NCBI RefSeq assembly: GCF_040581485.1
Contig: NC_090129.1
Coordinates: 10,836,501-10,900,500, forward strand
Origin: Linepithema humile
Taxonomy: Eukaryota; Arthropoda; Insecta; Hymenoptera; Formicidae
DNA: 64,000 bases
Direction of reading: 5' to 3'
The notes beneath the pieces were generated by a model. That model worked only from the letters and a program-made list of their open reading frames with translations. It was not told the origin of the DNA and made no database searches. Each line of letters begins with the position of its first letter. The first letter of the stretch is position 1. Made by a program: the position numbers and the translations under genes. Positions 59,519 to 64,000 of the stretch are shown one piece after another.

Positions 59519-60863
59519 CCCGAGTCGAAATTTAGCGTCTCTTTTAATGCTCATACAGCCTATATGAACCTATTTTTACGGAATTAGAACCTAGAACTCC
59601 TCTTTTAAAACTTGATCTCCTATAATTTGATGTTGAAATACTACTTTAAACCTATAGAGCCTCACAAAATAGATTGTATTACTGCGAGAACTCCTCCATT
59701 AAACCTCGAACTTTTATCTAGTATATATATATACTAGATAAATTCGACCTATAAAAATTATTATAATGTTTAATCATAAAGGAAAATATTTGATTCGTTG
59801 CATTTCCAACTTTCATTAATATTGATACCTTTCCGTTTTCTTCTTCAAAATAGTGATATGATATCTGAAAAAGATTCAGCGCAAAAAAATTTTTTTAAAT
59901 TAATTTTTTTATTAAATGTTAACTATTTTAGATGTACTCGTTAAAATTCAAATAAGAATGAAAAACTATACGAGCAATATGCATAATGTGGTTGTATTTT
60001 GATTATTGCTTTATTAAGTGATACAATATTATCAAACGTTTCAGTCTTAATTTGGACCTTTTTCTGTATAAATATTTCTGTCTGAACTTGTTTTAACGCA
60101 TGTTAACTATACTTAATAATATACTCTTAACTATATGTATTACATATACTTAATAAATAATATTTAATTCAATAAATATTATGTAATGTTTTTAGTATCT
60201 TATTTTATATTTAATATCTTAATTTAATATTTTTAATATAATCACAAAGGTATATGGATTTTCAGCACTAGTTTTATGATATTATCAAGAAATTCTAATG
60301 ATTGCAAAAATCTTCACAATAATAAAAAAAATTACTAACTATATAATTTTAATTGATGATAATTTTTAATAACATAGAATTTTTAAAAATATTAGAAATT
60401 AATACTCAATAGTTGAATTTTGATATTATATTTTGATATTATCAAGAAATTTCTAATAATTACAAATTTTCAAAAGATAATAAAATTCAACTAAATGGTA
60501 TTGATTAATGATATTTTTAAATTGTATGCTATTAAAAATTATCGTTAATCAAAATTATAGTTAGTATTTTTCTTTATTGTGAACATTTGCAATCATTAGA
60601 ATTTCTTGATAATATCATAAAAGTAGTGCTGGCAAAAAGGAATCTATATATTTTCAGGGTCTAAAGCGGGTCAACGGAGGGTTTTAACTAAACCCTACTT
60701 TGAAGCTTTAGCAGGAAAAAGGGAAATTTCGGACATATTGTAGCGCCAAAGTAGGTGCTATTATATACATACGATACAATGCATAACACCTACTTTGACT
60801 CTCTTATGCCTACCTCAAAATAAAAGATTAAGGTTCAATATAGGTGCTAAATTTCGACTCGGG
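59519..60863. mobile_element. 1.35-kb nested element, copy 2, at the duplication junction
   Basis: Same element as 23080-24428, complete with both CCCGAGTCGAAATTTAGC ends. Its left flank is hAT transposase, but its right flank is Toll-D exon 5, so the two flanks come from different loci. Confidence 0.8.
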
Positions 60864-63800
60864 ATATTACTTTATAAACTTCGGGCATTTTGATTATTCC
60901 GGATTCTGAATGAATAAATTTATAAATATTTCTAGCATCACAGTCGCATTCCCAAGGATTTTCATGTAACGTCAAATGAGTTAAATTGGCAGAGTTGTTC
61001 CAAAATCTCAGCACATCAGGATGTATTCTTGATAAATTGTTATTGTGTAGCTCCAAATCCTGAAATGTGTGTATGTTCAATATGATTCAATTTTAATAGT
61101 AAAGTTTAACATTCTTTTATAATACTTTTAAGGATAAATAATTTTTATAATTTTATATTTCTACCATATATACATATATACATATATACATATATTTTAT
61201 AGATTATTATATATAGTTATTTGTGAAAAAAATTTAAAATTAATTTGTTAAATTTTATTAATTAGACATTTCGAATTTGTTTTCGTAGTACGTTTCTAAC
61301 AGTTTCGTTAATTTCTTTTTGTATAAATTATTCTTATATAAAATACAATTAAATTACGCATCTTTGTGATCTCCGATAATTTATTTTCGGAAATAGTAGA
61401 TATGTTGTTGTGAGATAAAAAAAGTTTATTCGCTAATCTGAGTTCTAATTTTTCCAAGTCTCGCATTTGTGTTAACCGATTATAGGAGAAATTCAAATAA
61501 AATTGCGAAATTGTGTTAACCGATTTTGTTAAATTTTGAATAAACTGAATGTTAGGTTCTGTTATATTGTTTGGCACATTAGTTAAGTTTTTATGAGAAC
61601 AGTCAAATATGAAAGCTTTATCATAAGGCTTCAAAAAGAAATCGCACTTTTCGGGGCATATAGTAATGGAATCTGTGTTTTGTATTTTACAGGTTAAATT
61701 TCTAGAATACAACCGTACTTTTTTCAATTCTTTCGGACTATGACAAATTAAATTGTTTAATTCTATCTGAAAATAATTTTGAACGTTACGCATATCGCCT
61801 TCGTAATAACGTAGAAAATCGTACACGTCACAGTCACAACTTAACGGATTATTTTCTACTAATACTCTAATGTTGCGATCAGTTTTTGTTTGTATATTTT
61901 GTTCGAGTTTTTTTGTGATATTTTTGGCATCGTGTAAAAGGATATGTTGTATTTTATTATGAGTCAAATTCACTAGAACGTTGTGCGATGAAAACAATAA
62001 ATCACTTGTCTAAAATTAGAAAAAAAAACGGTATTGTCATACATTCATCATTTACAAAATCAATTTTATATATCTAATATACAAGGTGTTACAAAGTTAA
62101 ATTAAACTTTGTCAGTATGTTCTATGATTAGAAATAACTGATTCATTATTAATAACAATTTCGCTGATAATGTATTACGAGGTGAAAGTAGGTTAGCAAT
62201 GTTTATCTAATAAGTTTATTGTTGCTTCGTTTATTATTTGAAATCATCGAAGGTAATCAGTTTCGATGATTGAGCGAATCTATGTCAGTTTTAAAATTAG
62301 TTCATTATATCAGTACACGGTAAAGAAGGATGTTAAATATAGGTCAATTTTGGCTCATGGTGTGGAACCAAAACTACAAATGGTTTCTTATAGATTTCAT
62401 ACCGTAGAATCACGTGGTAAAGTTTGTTTTCCTCTAGACACCGGAGAAAGTATGGAAAAATTGAAAAAAGACCATGAAAAATGAAATTTTCCGAGCTGGT
62501 TGAAGCTTGGAACATTCCTGCAGCAATTTAAAAAAAATGGTTTGTCGCTTTTGTTCTTTTGCAGGGAGGAAGTTCTGAGGCCCTCACATGACATACAAAA
62601 AAGACCGATCCAATACATGCGTCGGAAGATACCCTTATACCCGAAAAACCACCCCCAAAATCATTTAAACGATTCACGATAACAGAACCTATATTTATAT
62701 AACATTTTTTTTTATTTCTATTTATTAATGATTTATTGGTATTAAACTAGTGATGTTTAATCGTTTAACTTTAGAACACTCTGTATATATCACTTTTCGA
62801 GGTGCTGTTTTAAATACTTACTTTTATAGTAGATATGTTGTTATAGCTGAGATCCAATGTCTGAAGATCGTGATTAGTTATCCAATCATCCAATATTTCG
62901 GAAATGCTATTGTTAACTAAATATAATTCTTTTAGTTTACTGTAAAACGGTGTGGTAAATGCCTTGGACCATTTAGATAATGTAAGATAATTGTGAGACA
63001 AGTTAATAATTTTCACGCTTTTAAAAAGAAGAAAACTATAATCGGGAATAGTTTTTAGATGATTTCGTTCCATATTTAGTTGTTCCAACCAGATTAAATC
63101 ACGAAATAGTGTACTGAAAAAAAAGATTTTTGTATCAATAAAGTTATAAAGCATGTAAGCAATTATTATCAATTATGTAATAAAAGCAATTTAAACATAC
63201 TCAGAAATGGTAGTAATGCAATTATTTGATAAATTCAATATATTTAATAAACCGGTATCGTTGAAAATATTATCCGGTAAAGCTTCTAGATAATTAGAAT
63301 CCAATTCCAATATTTCTAAGTATGACAAATCTCGAAATATTTTTACGGGCAAAGATTGGAGGTAATTGTTACTCAATACAATCTCTTCCAGCGACGATGA
63401 TCCCCAAAAGAGATCTTTCGGTAAAGTGATTAGTCCATTGTTCATCAGTTTCAAATGTTTCACTTTCGTTAAATTGCTAAAAAATCCATCCAATAAAGTC
63501 AAATTTCTCTAGTTGTCATTTAAGTAAACTCTTGCCAATTTTGTATTGTTTTGTAGAAGATCTTTTGGCAGATTTGTAAAATTGTTCCCTTCTAGAAAAA
63601 GATTGTTAAGGTTTTCCAGCTTTGCGAATATATTTTCTGGTAAACTGGATAAGTCATTCATTGACACATCGAGGTGTCTCAGAGCGACAAGTTTGTCGAA
63701 AATGCCCGCTGGGAACTCAGTTAAATAATTCTTACGTAGATCCAGATGTATTAAATTTGTCAGCTTATCAAATGTGGTGGATTCTATCCGTCTCAAACTG

Positions 63801-64000
63801 TTATTCCTCAAATAGAGCCAATTTAATTCGGGGGTAAAATCAAAAAATTCAACGGCCAAAGATTTTAAGTTGGTGTTTGTTATGTAAAGGGTCTGTAATT
63901 TTTGCGAATTGGCTAACAGATCTTTGTCCACATGGTGTATGTTGTAGCTCTCTATTCTCAGAGATTTTAAATTTTCGAAACCGTTTAGATGATATTTTTT
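60864..64000 (-). pseudogene. Toll-like receptor pseudogene D (3'-truncated, runs off the window)
   Basis: Exon 2 63201-64000 and beyond (LRRs), exon 3 62822-63113, exon 4 61362-62009 (CDCDVYDF C-flank, then N-flank), exon 5 fragment 60864-61059 (LELHNNNLSRIH, CDCDARN, then MPEVYKVI). The gene ends abruptly at the nested element junction, before the membrane span, so span and TIR are missing. Further lesions: a TAG (Gln to stop) in exon 2 near 63510, the exon 4 donor changed from GTGCGT to ATGCGT, and EKCDF for EKCDC in exon 4. Closest by eye to Toll-A and C. The 5' end lies right of the window. Confidence 0.85.
62082..62783. mobile_element. Mariner-like remnant in Toll-D intron 3, with a replaced centre
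   Basis: Same ends as the other Toll introns (CAAGGTGTTACAAAGTTAA; right end CACTCTG). The centre, about 62325-62681, differs wholly from the other copies and replaces the DUF4817-like remnant. The R1 target is empty here (AGTATGTTCTATGAT). Confidence 0.62.

Larger units (their letters stand above)
32879..60863. repeat. Segmental duplication, copy 2
   Basis: Matches 1-24428 in the same order and orientation. It lacks the solo LTR and the extra 97-bp unit and has the P element at 40334-45460. Its right boundary coincides exactly with the terminal inverted repeat of the nested element (60856-60863, GACTCGGG), after which Toll-D exon 5 sequence begins. Confidence 0.93.
57883..60863 (-). mobile_element. 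hAT transposon, copy 2, truncated on the right
   Basis: The left end CAGGGACGCATTT and the left target CTTTTATC (57875-57882) are present. The element stops where the nested element ends at 60863, so the 5' half of the transposase and the right terminus are absent. Confidence 0.86.

Noticed and set aside
1..64000. The two copies as unmerged alleles in the assembly
   Set aside because: Their right flanks differ (hAT and Toll-B versus Toll-D) and a separate 8.4-kb region lies between them, so a real tandem duplication is favoured; long reads would still be decisive.
1..64000. tRNA genes, rRNA genes or CRISPR arrays
   Set aside because: No cloverleaf-like A/B box pairs, rRNA segments or regularly spaced short direct repeats were recognised on either strand.

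Overview
The window looks like an arthropod nuclear locus, probably from an insect and most likely a hymenopteran such as an ant. The reasons are spliced genes, an AT-rich background with sudden GC-rich retroelements, Toll-1-type receptors with multiple cysteine clusters, a juvenile-hormone-acid-methyltransferase-like gene, a MADF-BESS gene and P, hAT, mariner-like and R1-clade transposable elements. The species call is inference; nothing names it.

The layout is a tandem segmental duplication in a Toll receptor cluster, with all Toll genes on the minus strand. Copy 1 (1-24428) and copy 2 (32879-60863) are nearly identical by eye. Each holds, left to right: the first exon of one Toll gene, about 4-6 kb of intergenic DNA, a Toll pseudogene (A or C) whose third intron carries a GC-rich R1-clade retrotransposon, a 704-bp foldback element, a MADF-BESS gene, a JHAMT-like gene, and the 3' half of a hAT transposon ending at a nested 1.35-kb element. 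Between the copies lie the 5' half of the hAT element, a cluster of MITEs, a giant foldback palindrome and Toll-B, the most complete Toll copy. After copy 2 comes Toll-D, truncated exactly where the nested element ends.

All three Toll copies that retain a TIR (A, B, C) share a frameshift at TIR box 2 and a stop at box 3. The family therefore lost a normal signalling domain before it expanded. Toll-B still reads open for 903 codons through a complete ectodomain and one membrane span into a TIR stub, which fits a decoy receptor or a recently dead gene. A and C have no signal-peptide exon and carry extra breaks; D lacks its membrane segment and TIR.

The two JHAMT-like genes are the clearest intact host genes (five exons, 276 codons plus stop each). 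The MADF-BESS gene looks intact in copy 2 but has lost a splice donor in copy 1. Differences between the copies give a history. The R1 insertion and a 165-bp tandem duplication predate the segmental duplication. A solo LTR and a 97-bp tandem duplication are found only in copy 1. A nearly complete P element (8-bp target duplication, 37-bp inverted repeats, a six-exon THAP transposase with one stop) interrupts the R1 element only in copy 2.
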